64,000 nt of DNA from Acanthacorydalis orientalis (GCA_034766995.1 CM068313.1:27567825-27631824), one strand, 5' to 3'. Numbered from the stretch's first letter, positions 1 through 14,608 are shown. Made by a program: numbers and translations. Notes: a model not told the origin generated them from the letters alone.

Positions 1-1380
1 ATTTTTTATCATGCTATTTATGTATTAAAATCTCTGAATATTAATTTAATTTACATCAGTGTTTCTACAAAAGTCAGTTGAGTTGTAAAATTTTAGTAAT
101 TTTTGTATTTCACAAAGTAGGATTAAATAAAACATACGGATAGTTTATCTTAAAAAAATAAAGTAAATATTCTAATAAATATGCTATTGGTTAACTGCAA
201 ATTATTAAGACATTGAACATTATATTTTTAATGTAATAAATAGCAGTTGTATTCGTAGATTTTTTCGTTAATAAATAAAATTGAGGAATAACGGTGAGTA
301 AATTCACCGAGTGTGAATTAAAATCTTTATTTCTTAGTGTATAAAACCGTTACATTTTATTTTAATTGTTTACCATAACAATTGTATTCATCTGTTACTT
401 TTTTCATATCGATTTATGTAAAATATAAAAACAGAAAAAATTATTAAAATTATATATTATTATATCGTTTAACCGAGGTGGAAAAGTGTAATAAAAAAGC
501 ATAACAATCGCCAATACTACGTATCAAAATACTAATCTAACCGCATAGTAATTATTTGGTCATTATGACGCAGCCTAAAACCATAATTGCCAAAGACTTG
601 AAAAATAGAAGAAAAAAAACCTTTTGCTGTCAACAGATCTTTATTCATCTGTTGTTTAGTATTGTTTTTAAACATATAAACGTTTTAAATGTTTCCGTTA
701 TAAAATAAAAAATGTAGTGCAGCGAAAAATACAGTTTTACTTTTCCATCAAAAGTAATTATGAACAGACGTTATAAGAATAAAAGGTATTTTATCACGAT
801 CATGATAAAACACAGAGAAAATGAGTGTACACATTATGAAAATATATATTTTTACATAAAGAAAAAAAAACTTTCGGCGTTAAAGTGTTTATATTATCGT
901 TTCATTTCAATACGTTTAGCGTTGCAAAACTTTGAAATGCAACATTTCGAATACAAGTAGATTGTACTTATGTCAAAGTAAAATTGAAACAAGACATTGC
1001 CAGTGTCTTGTAAAACCACAAAATCCTTGTCAAAGTAATCACCGAAAGTGTAATCCTTCTTTTAAACTCTTATCTTGAGTCTCTGAAGAGGGAATTTTCG
1101 AACTTCGATAAGACTTTTAAAGATTTCGACGTAGGTTTTTCGATTCCTTCAACAAGTTTGTGTAAAGAGATAAACGAAAAGTTGTTTGATGTGTTATTGA
1201 TAAAATTGAGTTATTTATGAAATTCGGTACATTATGTATTCACTGTATTTTTTTATTTCACTTCATATATATATATATATATAACATATGTTTTCATTAA
1301 AATTTTTATTTGTTTATTGAGATAGTGTTAAGTTTAGTACGAAATAATTAAATAGTTATGAATGCATTTTTTTCATTTAG

Positions 1381-1444
<64 letters not shown>

Positions 1445-2936
1445 AAATACATAAATTTATATTTCACAGTGAGCATTTAGTAAAGCAACGCATTTAGTTA
1501 AAAATAAGTAAATTGGCAAAATTCCACAAATTATTAAAATAGTAATGAACGATATCCATAAATATTGAAAATTAGAATGAAAAAAACTGTATGAATTTTA
1601 AAGTTCCTATTGGTAATTATATCAGTAATTGCTTTTATATTAACTAAATTGTATATATGCATATCTGTATTTTTTTAATGTATATTTTCTTAAATGCTCT
1701 GCTGAGAAAATTTATCTATAATTAATAAACATAATAGGTTGTATTTATTTTATTTATTATTGGGACAATGACTCATGTTTTAAATGCTTTTTTTCTTCAT
1801 GCATTAAAAACTCTTGTGTCCACGTTTTGTCTATATTTGTCAAGTATTACTTTATGAACTTAAGTAATCATTGTCATTTTTTAAAATACTTTAAAAAATA
1901 TATTTATATAATTAAAAAATGAAAAAAATATTAATGGATTAATTTAGAATCTAGTGAATATTCATTTTTTTCAAAAATCTAAATAATATTGTATACACTG
2001 TATAAGAGAACCATTTTTTTCTATATAATTTTATTTTCTGTATATGTTTAAAGGAACGTGTTTTAATTTCTAGTAAATAAAAAGGAAATAAAAAATATTT
2101 TGGAAGTAAAAATTTTCTTAATTGATCAAATGAAAAAAATATTAGTAGTTTTTTATAAAAAAAATATTTCATTACAGTCATTAATGAACACTGAATGTAA
2201 TATAATAGTTTAGTTATGATTAATAGTAAAATTCACACAAAAATATCCTTTTATTCCTAATTCACAATTGAAATGTAGATGGAATGAAAGTCAAAACTTC
2301 TCAATAACTCAATAAATATATAAATATATTTTGTCATGCCAAATACTTTTAAAAATATGTTTTATTTATACTCAATAAAAATAATTAATTATAGGCTATA
2401 ACGCATCATAACCTTTCATTATTCATTGATTTGATTCTAGAAATAAAAATATATTCGCAAACAATCTTTATGCAATGTAAATAACTAGTTCATACTTTAT
2501 TTATTGATACATAAGTAAAGAGTACACCATAATTTATACCGATAATAATATTTATTAACTTGTATTTGAAGTCTGCTTTGACTTTACTTGTAAGACTTTT
2601 CAATGCAAGTCGAGAAATTGAAAAAACCATTCATATATGATTGTATAATTTCATTTTTTTTAAATCGCATTTATGAAATCATGTTTATAGTAATAGATAA
2701 ATTAAAATTATGGAAAGATTAATAATTGAATTAATAATGTTTTGTAGTAGAAATGTTTATTGAATCGTTTATTTTTTTAATATGCCTATAACGATTAAAA
2801 AATATTCCTTACTTTATTTAAACTTTCTCAAAAATACAACTTTATAGAAAAATTAAAGAAAATTCAACTATTTTTTAAACATAGTAAAAAAATATTTTGA
2901 ACGAATGTAATATATTATAGTTTATTGATTTCATTG

Positions 2937-2986
<50 letters not shown>

Positions 2987-3590
2987 TGTTTATTGTTTAT
3001 AAAACAATGATACATGATTAGCTTCGAGTTAATATAGTATGTATATTTAAAAGATTTTATTTTATATAAACAACGTATATAACACAATATATAGTAAATC
3101 TTATCTGTGAATGCTTAAACTAGTTTCTACGTACATAATTATACTCGTTGTATAAATAGTGCCACTGGTTATTAATTGATTTTCGTTCATATGCTTGAAT
3201 TATAAATATCACATGTCATTACAAGTATTTTTAAACTTATATATAACTTCAAGTTGTTACTTGTAGTTTATTGATTGGTTTAATTTCAATTTATTTGAAA
3301 GCTAAGTATATATGCAGTGTGTATGTTCAAATATACTCAGCTTTATAGAACACATAAAACACTCGTGTCTATTTAGTTTATTTTCTGTTTAATTGATTTT
3401 ATATCTCAGGGCGGTCAACATTTCGATATAATTTTCTCTCTTTCTTTTTATACACGTAGTTACATAATATAATAAATGAATGCATTTTAGTTGTAAAGTT
3501 ACAAACATCCCGTGAAACTTTTTAAACACACGGTAAATTTTCTTGATTTCATCTTTCAACTTCATCACTAAAAGTAATCGTAGCAGCTAG
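1..3590. other. AT-rich sequence, no gene seen
   Basis: No frame with coding character was seen on either strand. TA loci are at 1265-1283, 1390-1444 and 2940-2984. Slightly less AT-rich patches at about 540-620 and 1020-1140 carry no frame. Confidence 0.6.
1390..1444. repeat. TA then GT microsatellite
   Basis: About 42 bases of TA run into GTGTGTGTGT. Confidence 0.95.
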
Positions 3591-3703
3591 CGTAGACATC
3601 GAACCACAATAACCTAAAGTTATCATCAAGAACTCACTTCTAATCCATACGGACGTAAGACCAATACATACATACATACAGAAAGATCCTTTAATGCTTT
3701 AGT

Positions 3704-3829
3704 ATGATCATATCAAATGTAGGTCTCGGATGGTTGCCTTTGATAGCTTTGGTGCTAATTATAACCCAACCGCATTACATTCGACCGTACTTTTTACTAC
3801 ATAATCGGAGTCGGTCACATATGTTATAA
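3704..3829 (+). other. Short open frame starting with a signal-peptide-like sequence
   Basis: ATG at 3704 opens MIISNVGLGWLPLIALVLII, a hydrophobic core followed by polar TQPHYIR, and stays open to TAA at 3827-3829. It sits in a GC-richer island (about 3590-3830). It could be the missing first coding exon of the membrane-protein gene. However, no strong donor lies in the phase 0 needed to join 18771 directly, so an extra exon would be required. It may also be chance. Confidence 0.25.
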
Positions 3830-3889
3830 CGTAATAGTAATCACGAGTTTTTAGCTTTTTCATTTCATCTTTATTTATTTATTATTATT

Positions 3890-3893
<4 letters not shown>

Positions 3894-3930
<37 letters not shown>

Positions 3931-3946
3931 AGAGAGAGAGAGAGAG
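3894..3946. repeat. TA then GA microsatellite
   Basis: About 34 bases of TA are followed by about 18 of GA. The same TA-to-GA order recurs at 4080-4156, 7004-7040, 18989-19057, 31292-31360 and 41159-41380. Confidence 0.95.
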
Positions 3947-4078
3947 GCAGGTGTGTATAATAACAAAGATAATATAACCGCGAGTCCGTATTTCATTTGT
4001 ATAATTAAACAGTTTAATTTATTCTAAATATTTACATCTTTAAAAGTAAATCTTAAATGAAAGAATATTTACATATTG

Positions 4079-4115
<37 letters not shown>

Positions 4116-5210
4116 TATATATATATATATATATACATAGAGAGAGAGAGAGAGAAAGGTAATGAATAACTAGGATGAGTTTATTAAAACTTTGTCAACA
4201 ATTTTGGCTTAAAAACCATTTTTATAAGAATAAAATATTTTTATGCTATAGAGTAAAATGACAATATTGGATTATTGGTAAACAAAATGTTTTGTTTAAG
4301 CGACTGTGAATTAAAAGTATATAACCATTTTTATATCTAGTAAAAAAACCGTTCTTACATTAATTCATAGGAAAAGTATTTGTATATTTTAAAATTTGAA
4401 AAAATAGATAATGCACTATTTGGTTTCATTTTATATATTCAATAAGTATATGTTATAAATTTTCGTATATATATATATATATATATTGTAATCAAAAATA
4501 AGCTACAAAAAACATATTTATTATACTCGTTTAGTATGTTAGAAATTAAGAATAAAATCAAAGTAAATTTTTGGTATATATCTATATTCGAATATTTGAG
4601 TTTTTCGAGCTTCGAAGAGTACAAGTCATTTCTTTTAGGAAATCGATAAATTCACGTTAAGGATAACAGTTTTTACCGGGAAGAAAGCGAAAAACTGCAT
4701 TAAATAATGGAATAAAATTTTATAGTCAAAGGTCAATTTACTTGACAAATACCCTTAATCACTAATATAACAAATATTTAAAAAAATAATCTGACAGGGC
4801 TGTACGAAACCAAATTGTATATTAATGTCAAAGTATTATCTAATATAATAGCGTACATTATAAAATATCACCCAAGTTTATAATGAAATTTTTAAATATA
4901 TTTAAAATAGAAATATGAAATATGTATTGTTTAACATTCATGACAAAGACCATCATTATTAATAAATCTTAATAATAATATTAAACAGTAGTTAATAGCA
5001 CATTTGATTTCTTATTATCATAAATATTCTATTATTATCAATTTCAAATTTTTAAATTAGACATTTATTTATTTTGTGTTATCAGATCGAATCAGTTTAG
5101 CTATATTTACTAGTAACTAAAATTTTGAATTAATTAAGTGCTAAGTTTTTTTGTAATATAGAAGCTTAAATATGGTTGTATATTTTTTTAATGCACACAA
5201 ATACACATGC

Positions 5211-5241
<31 letters not shown>

Positions 5242-6119
5242 TTAAATTTAACTTTGTAAATATTGATTTATCTAAAGCTAAGACATATCAAATAATTAAA
5301 TTCGATTGTTTTTTTTTGCCGTAAATAAATTATATGGTTTGGATAGATACAAATATATTTTTCATTCGATTATACTTGTAATGATTTTTTTTTGTTCGAA
5401 GACATTTTACCAAAACAGATTCAGCTTTTTGTATTAAATAAATATATGCACGTTCTGTTTTTTCTTTTCTAATTTCTTCTTTTTTCCTTTAATAATAAAT
5501 AATCTATTAAAATCTTTCTTCACTCTTAGTTAATTTTTACATGTCAACTGTTTTTATAGTTATATTTTATTCATTTTTCGATTCTATTTTTAATAATATT
5601 CTTTTAATGACTTATGTGAAAGTTTTTCAGTTCTTCGTTTAATTAAAATATAAATCAATAATGAATAAAGTAATGAATACGTACCCGATTACACATTATG
5701 TAATCACTGTTAACTTTAACACATTGTAATTTATTACTTTTTTGTTAAATATATTATTTCTTCTTTAATAACTAATTTTATACATCTTTATGTTCTGTCA
5801 ACATAATAAAAACATTTATTTTATGAATTCGATACATTTTCTTTACAAAATAAACACATAAACTGCTCTTAACAAACGACACTAAGTAAAAGTAATATCA
5901 AAGTGTAGGTTTACCAGCAAAAAAGCTGCTTCTATTCGAGATAAATATTCGTCATAACCGTAAAATCAACTACATGTGTAGCAACATCATATAAATGAGC
6001 GCATTAATCAAGTAGATAATTCTTGAATTTTGAACACTACTATTCGCAAAAAATATACAAGCGGTCGTATATTTTAAATGTATATTTTAAATTACCCACA
6101 ATTATTTAGTTTTATATGT
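3947..6119. other. AT-rich sequence, no gene seen
   Basis: TA loci are at 4080-4156, 4465-4487 and 5213-5237. The frame at 4439-4624 on the minus strand overlaps a TA run and looks like chance. Confidence 0.6.
4080..4156. repeat. Interrupted TA then GA microsatellite
   Basis: Two TA runs are split by AATTA, then CATAG, then a GA run. Confidence 0.95.
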
Positions 6120-6537
6120 GACACTAGTGACTTACGCGTTGTCGAGGAACGCAGGGGCGTTAAAGCATAATCTTTTGAAATTGATTACATATATATAACA
6201 TGAGAATGCATTGTGCGACAACTTTTTGTTACATTAATTTCAAGATGGTGCAGACATGATCACTTGTTTGGACGGGTGCTAAAATACATCGTGTCCCGGC
6301 CATCAACAAAAACTCTATGTTATTTCTGCTACTATTATCATTAGAAGCGGCCCAACACTGTTATGCCATCAAGTTAATTTGCTTATGAGACAAAAAGCAA
6401 ATAGCGCAGCTATTGTTGTTGTATCAAAGGTTGCTTTGTAATTTGCTGCGTGAATAGATAATTTTATGTCGATATCTTTACTACGTTAGTTTTGATTTTC
6501 ACAAAGAAAAACACAAACGAACAGATCTTATTACAGT
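6120..6537 (+). other. GC-richer island ending at a consensus splice donor (possible 5' UTR exon)
   Basis: The segment has noticeably more G and C than its surroundings and ends TTACAGT before GTAAGTATT at 6538. It contains no long frame. A small frame at 6317 (MLFLLLLSLEAAQHCYAIK) looks like a signal peptide but stops at once. A noncoding first exon of the downstream gene or a regulatory element are the best guesses. Confidence 0.2.
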
Positions 6538-7503
6538 GTAAGTATTCATTTTATAATACCTATAAATAGTCCCATCGGTAAAGGTGCGCTACTTCATATC
6601 GATATGCTTATTACACTATACTTGGATCTCTTTTGAATTTATATTTACAAACTGTTTCGACACGAACCGAGAAAATTAAATAGTAATACCATATCTAATC
6701 AGCTGCCTTATTTAATTAACCTCTTCTATGTTCAGTTTTTAAATATTTTCTGTAGTATTTCACAATTTATGTTCTGTTTCAAGTAGCTCGAAAGAATACT
6801 TCAAAACATAGCGTTTCATTAAGGTTACATGTATTTATAATCAATAATACCGTTGCCAATTTCGAATTAATTTGTGTTGTGAAAGTTTACTGATTTAATT
6901 AAATCTGTCGTTTTTCTTTTTACGCACTACTATATATTTCAAGGCTTATTTAATTACTTTCGCGGCGTTTCGACGCTTATTTTAATACAATTTATCTACT
7001 TTATGTATATATATATATAGAAATAAAGAGAAAGAGAGAGGTATTATTTGTATGTCAGTGTTATGTTTAATTTATTTTTTTTTTGTCTATGTACAATTCG
7101 TATAACTTCAATATAAAATATTACCATTACAACGTTAATTTAATTAAACACAAAATACGAAACTATATAAAATATATATTTTTATTAATTAAAAGCAAGA
7201 AAAGTCCTTATAAGATGTTAAACTTATGAAATATATAAAATGTTTATTATTGACAAATATAATTTGAAATTATGATTTTTTAATAAAGACATTAGTATAT
7301 AAATCTTAATAATCAACGTAATATTATAAATTATTAAATCGAACTCAATTCATTAACAAATATTTTCTTTTATACATTAATAAGTATATAAAATTATTTA
7401 ACTAATCTAATACTGTTTAGGTTTCTTATGAAATTACAAATCGAAACAGTCAAAATAGGACATCGACATTTAAGCATCTGTGTATTTTATTGATATCTCT
7501 AAC

Positions 7504-7546
<43 letters not shown>

Positions 7547-7878
7547 ACATTATGTCTAAATTTTAATTTAATTTAAATTGTATTCAGATGCTGAATTGGT
7601 GAATTTTAATTTTAGATATCTTTAAATATTATCATTCTTAAAAAAATCAACATTGATAAAATATAAATTGCAATATATTCACATCGACAATTAAATTTAA
7701 ATAATAGAATTTAAAAAATGTATTAAACATTAAACAGATAAAACGATAAATAAAAACTCCAGATTAATAGAAAAAATACATAAGATTTAAAACTTTATAA
7801 TTTCGAACATAAAATAAAATTAGGTAATTTGAAATCTCTCGAATAATTTGAATTGGAAAAGAACCAATATAGAAAAAG

Positions 7879-7922
<44 letters not shown>

Positions 7923-8280
7923 GTATGTATAATTATCATCTTTTTAACCTCAAATTATATAATGAAACTACGAGTTAAACAGAATCTTAAAAAAATAATA
8001 TAATAAATGTGATACAAAAAATAAATAATAATATACTATATGGTAATAAATAATTCTAACAGGACTTCTCTGACATTTTATTTGAACTTTTTTACACCTC
8101 TTCAAATATTGCACTGACTAATGTACATTTTTTATCATTTAATATTTTTTAGCTGTGTTTTTATTTGATAACTGGTTTTAATTCTGCATTTATTGCACTT
8201 TTGAAATAAAGTGCTTTAAATATAGCTCAAGCGTAATATTTAACCATGATTTATTAAAAACGGAACATTTTAGTACCTAA

Positions 8281-8380
8281 AATGTACAGGGGACAAAATA
8301 TCATAAAAACGTGACACGTGACAGTTTTGTCAAAAGCGGGACGGGTGGCCAACCCTCACTGTCATACACATATCTGCCAG
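8281..8380. mobile_element. Possible terminal fragment of a DNA transposon
   Basis: A sharply GC-richer patch contains GTGACACGTGACAG and GCGGGACGGGTGGCCAACCC. On the minus strand it reads CAGTGAGGGTTGGCCACCCG, which resembles hAT-type ends beginning CAGTG. No matching opposite end or target-site duplication was found, so this is a tentative relic. Confidence 0.2.
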
Positions 8381-9769
8381 CCAAGTGTGTAAAGATAATT
8401 CAGTGTATGTAAAATTAATTCTCTTTTATTAATTTTAAATAATTTTAATTAAAAATATTAGATACCACTTGTTATTTAATAAAAAATGTATACACTGTAA
8501 TGATTTAATAAATAGTTATGAATTTTGATTCATTGTATATTTTTATACAATTGATTTTAAAAAGTAAATAAAAATAAATGATATATTTGTATTTTATCGT
8601 TACTAAGCAATTTAATCAAAAAATTCAAATAGATGAAATGATAAAAAATTGTATAATAAATTTATGTCAGAAATCATATTGTTTGTACTTACTGAAGACA
8701 CTTAAATAATGAAGTAATTGTATTAATTAACATTTTTTAATAACCATTAAATTAAAATGCATTTTTAAATAGTTATATTTGATTTTTTCGAATTGATGAA
8801 AAATATAATAAAAAAATAGTTAAAATGCCCAGTTTCTTAGTTGAAATTGCACTAATGTTGTTTGTTTATACTATGCGGAAAAAAGAAAAACAAGAAATAT
8901 ATTCATAACATTAAAAAAAACTGTATTGAAGGAAAGAAGCACATAATATATTAAATGTACATAAAAAACAAACTTGTATAAAGATTAATTTTCTTGTATG
9001 CTATCTAAATTATTATTATTATTACAGAAATGAATATTATGTATAGAGATTGTAAATGATAAAGTACCGTCAAGATGAAGAGATACTATCTAATAAGCAC
9101 TAATAATCCTTTCAGTTTATATAGAAATACAAATAAAAGTGTTGAAGTAGTATCTGAACAATCTACAGAAACCACAATAATTATACAACCGTAATAATAA
9201 TTAAACATGCTGAAGAGAATAACAATTTATTATAACATATGGTAATGACAATTAATATGTAAACCATAATCTATCATTTTAAATTACTTTTTGCGAAAGT
9301 TGCAAATAAATATTCAATTTTCTCTCGAAAGTAGGCGTGTCATTTTTTACTCTGTAATAATTACAACGTAATGTCAGAGACCTGTTTGACCCTCCGAGTC
9401 TATTTACAAATTAATTAGCATACAAGAAGTATTCTGCTTTTAATGATATTTTTTTTCAAATAAAATCTTGTCAAACAATTTAAAAAATATTACTGTTACA
9501 TAAAATTGAATGAAATTAGAAGTGAATATAATTTATTGATTACATAATTACTTTTCAATTGAAATGAAAATATAAAAAAATTAGAATATAGAACAAACAT
9601 CATATATTTGTTTTCAAACTTTCACATAAAACAAATAAATTTTAATAATGTCATATTAATAAAAAATAAATGCTGTTATTTATGTTTGATGAAAAATTGC
9701 CGATTTAATTTTTTTATACGCATGAATGTATACGCCACTGATTTTAAAAATGCAAACTTTGATTTCGTG

Positions 9770-9910
9770 AACTCACCATACCAAGTATGAAAACACGGTC
9801 GGCTTCAGGCAGTACGTATTATCGACTTTTTTGTTGTTGTATATTGACGCTTCAATGAATACAAAATAACTGTATCTTTTCTCCTTTTGCCGACAGACGA
9901 CCTCCCTAGT
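9770..9910 (-). other. GC-richer patch with minus-strand splice donor
   Basis: On the minus strand the patch reads YVLPEADRVFILGM, ending at ATG before GTGAGT (plus positions about 9777-9772). A second frame is also open for a short way. The upstream acceptor is poor (A-rich). It could be a small exon of an unrecognised minus-strand gene or a relic. Confidence 0.15.
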
Positions 9911-11030
9911 TCTTCACGTATATGAAACCATTATTACAGTAAAGAACATAAAAATTGCATGTATTCAAAAACAGAAAATATGTGTAGTATTTATTCGTAG
10001 AAGCTATTTTTACTGTAATTTAAATTCAGTAATTCTTTCTTTCTTAATATTTATATATGTATATAAGGAGTGTACAAACTAATACAGTATGAAAACGTGA
10101 CCGTAGAAAAAAGTGTAATATAACTTTAGAGGAAAAAATTAACGTATTTTAAAAATAATATTTCAGAGTTGAATCTGTGAGGTGAATGATATCGCAAACA
10201 TTTTTGAAATATGTTGCATCATAAAGCAAAATGTAATTATTAAGAGTAATCCCAGAAATAATACCTCATAATTCAAATAGACTTACAAAGTAACGTTTAA
10301 AAATATTTTAGAAGAACGTCGACTTTTTCTGGAATATTTACAGTAACTTTTATCGTTCTTTATACTTTCATAAAAGTGAACAGACTTCGCTAATGTAGAT
10401 AATATTTTTTTCAAAAAATTACGAAGGAAATAAACTTGAATTATCTGTAAAGTCAAGAACTCGGATTTATCTACATTTACATGGAAATACTTTCAAAAAA
10501 AAAAAGAAAATACTATATCAAGAGAAGAAGGAAAATAATTACGGCATTACTTTCTTTTTTCACACTTCTTAATTTGCTGCAGAAATAATTACAGGAAAGT
10601 TTCGATGTGTGTGTACGAGAAAAGGAACAAAATCAACTATTAAGCATGAAAACTAAAAGTCATATCTTTGTCATATACAACCCACGGGATTTCAAAGTTT
10701 CTGGACTTTCTATCTGGAGCTAATTACGTTATTGCGTTCTCTAATTATTTTATAATTTAATTTTCTTCAGCCAGTTTACGTTAGAGAGTGAGAAAAGCTT
10801 TTGTTAATTTTTCATGTTGTTTATGTAGTGAGCCTTAATAGGCATAATTCAAGATGTAAATTAGTTTGATTTTTTTTTATCAATTATTGAAAGTGGACTC
10901 AAATTTTCATATCAAACAAAATTTAAGTTTTGTGAAATTTTTAAATAGATAGTTTTCAGATTTTGGTTTTTCAGATAAATGTATTTCTTTTGAAATTGTC
11001 TGTTTATTTTCAGAAATGTTCGTATATATG

Positions 11031-11061
<31 letters not shown>

Positions 11062-12246
11062 GTCTGCGTGAGTGTGAATGAATTAAAATTAGATTTTATT
11101 ACACTGTCTTTACATATTGGAAGGTAACATGACATTTAGTTTTAATAATCCATAAAATTTTATTGATAAATTCAACGTTATTAATATTTATTACATATGT
11201 TATTGTCAAAAATCTGGAAATATAAAATTAAATTACGTTTATAAAATAGATTAAATGAAGGTGTGTGTTTTGACACTGAATAAAAATGTTACAGTGCATC
11301 AATAAAAATGTAAACTTGTATTGAAACAAATATATAAGAATAAACTTTCGATTCATTGTATACAACTAACGTCGTACACATATTTAATAGACGTTAGAAT
11401 AAATAAAAACTGTAGCACTGTATCAGTTTTTTTAATAAATTTTATAAATTACATGGTTTTAACTAGACAACGGATGTAAGGTATTCCAATTTATTAATAC
11501 TCGCTTACATATTTGGGACATTAATGAACTAACCAAGTGTAGGAATGTTGACTTCGCCAAGCTATACATTATACTCGTACCTTCATGAATAGGAATTTAT
11601 AATATACATAGATACACATACATTTTGTTTCCATTCTGGATTATCCGGGTGGTCTAATACGTATCACGTTTATAATTTATTGATATTCGACTGTAATTGA
11701 CTAAGCTAAATATCATCAGCCGTAAAATATGATCGTCATTTTTATCTATTAAAACAGTTTTAAATATCGGATCGATTGATGTTTAGAAACCTAAAACATT
11801 TTAATTAATATTACTGGTGATAAGAAGACGAGTTTTAACTGCCGCCACGCTTTATAAAAATAGTCAAAATTGACTTGTTGATGGAGCGACTCAAGTAAAT
11901 ATTGTACATTGTGTAAATATTTATATGTATTTCAACATGTTATTTACAGGACTGGTTATAGAAAAAGACTTTTTTTGTATTTACAAACGTTTTATTTCCC
12001 AATACATTCTTTTCACCTAATGAATAATAATACGTCTATCAAGTTTTTTATCTTAAAATGTTGACACTAATTTTCATACGAATTTTTATGTTGATTTCAA
12101 TAGCATATAAAACTACGTTAATGTGTCTGCTATGGATCGGTATGCATTAAAAATATTGATAAAAGAAAAACATTTAACGATGAAAAGTTTTTATATACTG
12201 TAAATATAATTTTAAATTATAATAAATTATTCAAAATACGTATAAT

Positions 12247-12249
<3 letters not shown>

Positions 12250-12304
<55 letters not shown>
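12250..12304. repeat. TA microsatellite
   Basis: A pure TA run of about 55 bases. Confidence 0.95.
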
Positions 12305-12306
<2 letters not shown>

Positions 12307-12769
12307 CAAATAGAAATAAAAAGAAAAAGAGAAGTGAACAAAGAAACTGTATGAAAACTAAAGTCAAATGACAACTATTTATACACAAAATTTTAATATA
12401 TAATTTTTATGAGTTATTTGTGTAACATTTTCTTTCATATATATATATTTATATCGATGAATAATAATCTTAAATTAATTACTTTTAATTTTTGTAAATA
12501 TTTGAACATTTTTTTATATTAATGTTTATTTGTAACAGAAAAAAATCATTACTTTGATAATTTTATCTAAAAAAGTATAGTAGTATCTATATACACATTT
12601 TATTCGCTTATTATATCATGTTCGTTTTTATTAAAAATACATATATAAAAATGTTAAATTTTATAATAATTTTATTTTTTTATCTTGTCACTTTAAACAT
12701 TAAATCAAAACCGGATTGTTTCACAAAGATTAAAAAAAACTTATCGCCGAATGTTACAAGCATTAATGA

Positions 12770-13090
12770 CAAATAGGTACCATGGCCTGTGTGTAAATTT
12801 GCATTTTCTAAGAAAGTGCTCTTATTCTATTGCACGACATGTTTATAGAGCGTAGCGTATCTACCTTCATACGATAACTTGACTACAGAGTAATAATTTA
12901 TACTGGCCCTACGGCACACCATTTGGGTGGTTACCGTCTAACAGATAAGTCGAAATACTTCAACTTAAGTGCCCCTTACTGATCGTACAGAAGTCGGTTG
13001 ATGTCGGACTTGTCTTTTTGTGTAGACATACCGCGAAAGTACGTGAAATTAGCCTTGTCTATTGTTTGTTCATCGTCGATTGAACGTTAA
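12770..13090. other. GC-richer island with competing short frames
   Basis: The minus strand has ATG at 13029-13027 reading MSTQKDKSDINRLLYDQ and reaching a TCA/GTAAGG donor at 12980. The plus strand has ATG with MSDLSFCVDIPRK before GTACGT. Neither is long enough to be convincing. The composition contrast suggests a promoter, enhancer or first exon. Confidence 0.2.
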
Positions 13091-13335
13091 TTTAAGAAAA
13101 AAAGGTTTAAGATGTGGTCATATTACAATTAAAAGGTAAATATTCTCGAGTTAATATTTAACGAGATCTTGAAAATAGTAAATTGAATCAGTAATACTTA
13201 TTGAATTTCTTTTCTTTCAGTGTATAATTACCTTCGGATAATGTAAATATTACCGATGATTATTAAATTTAAGTGTTTAAGTTTTATATGTAGAAACAAA
13301 GACACTTGACAGGCATGATTTATTTAAATTTGAAC

Positions 13336-13339
<4 letters not shown>

Positions 13340-13391
<52 letters not shown>
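13340..13391. repeat. TA microsatellite
   Basis: A pure TA run of about 50 bases. Confidence 0.95.
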
Positions 13392-13394
<3 letters not shown>

Positions 13395-13843
13395 TTTGCA
13401 CATATATCCTGTTACCGTTTTATTCATGAATTAATCCACGTTCTGATTGCATGCCAGTTGTGATTACATGTTTATTGTCCCGTAAATATTACAATTCGCT
13501 TTTGAACATTCGAAGGTTATTCCATATGAAATAACAAAAAGTGACCTTATTATTCTAATAGCATAATTAGAAATATATTTGTATTTCATTCTAAATTTAT
13601 TTGAAATTAATTGCAAATTCAAAGGGATATCCGGCAGACAAATGAATTCTGAATATTGTTCATGACAACTGCATGCACTAAAAATTATAATTATATATTA
13701 TAATACTTCGACTGTGGAGACCTTTTTTATTATTTTTTCTGTATTATCGAAAAAAACCTATATATTATTTATCGAATTAAAAAAGTAATTTATTTTAATT
13801 AAGAACACAATAGCAAAAATGAAATAAAATAATATATAAAAAC

Positions 13844-13885
<42 letters not shown>

Positions 13886-14554
13886 AATTTTTATTAATGA
13901 ATTTATTTAATTATTTAGAATTTTTAGAGGTTACAAATTCATTTTTATTGACAACATTTGGTTATATTGTCATAATTGTTATATTTTTTTATAAATGATT
14001 CTGTTCAATTCTAAAAATAAGAATTATTGTAAAATCTGTAGACAATAAATATTTCAATATTTTCCTTTGTTATTATTGTAGAATTAATTTCGCAGAATTT
14101 AATAAAAGTCATCGCTAATGACCTTAGTTGTTGATGCAGTCCAACCTCTCCCTGTCCCCAAACAAAATTCATCTAAATCTTTAATACTAAAGGATGTATT
14201 TAAATAGAAATATTTTTTAGAAATTTATTAAACATATATGTAATTTAAATTACTTTTAGCGTATATGTTCTGCAATAAAAATGAAAACATTCTAATTTAT
14301 TTTAGTAGAAGTTGATAGTTTTATAAGAATGTCTAAGATATTCTTCTTGTGGTGTATGATTAATTAATTTTTACAATGAACAAAATTTTAATAAAATTTA
14401 AATATGTTATTATATATTTATTCGCGTTAGGAAAAAATATTTAAGACTGATAATTCATAAATAAAATAAATATTTTCAACATAGCTAGTCGAAAAGAAGT
14501 CTACTTATTCAGATTATATTAGAAAAACCAGATAAATGTTGTATTTTATTTTTT

Positions 14555-14558
<4 letters not shown>

Positions 14559-14608
<50 letters not shown>

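Larger units (their letters stand above)
6538..12769. other. AT-rich sequence, no secure gene
   Basis: TA loci are at 7004-7040, 7508-7543, 7878-7915, 11028-11058 and 12250-12304. A possible transposon end is at 8281-8380 and a GC-richer patch at 9770-9910. Nothing else was recognised. Confidence 0.6.

Noticed and set aside
3409..3420. CAGGGCGGTC shared with 63954-63963 as possible transposon ends
   Set aside because: The flanks do not match and the orientation does not form an inverted pair.
4425..4447. 23-bp match to 45149-45171 (TTCATTTTATATATTCAATA...)
   Set aside because: It is a low-complexity AT sequence with no extension on either side. Chance or a trivial relic is enough.
6317..6385. 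Small frame MLFLLLLSLEAAQHCYAIK as the missing signal-peptide exon
   Set aside because: It has no donor in the phase needed by exon a, and a stop follows within five codons.
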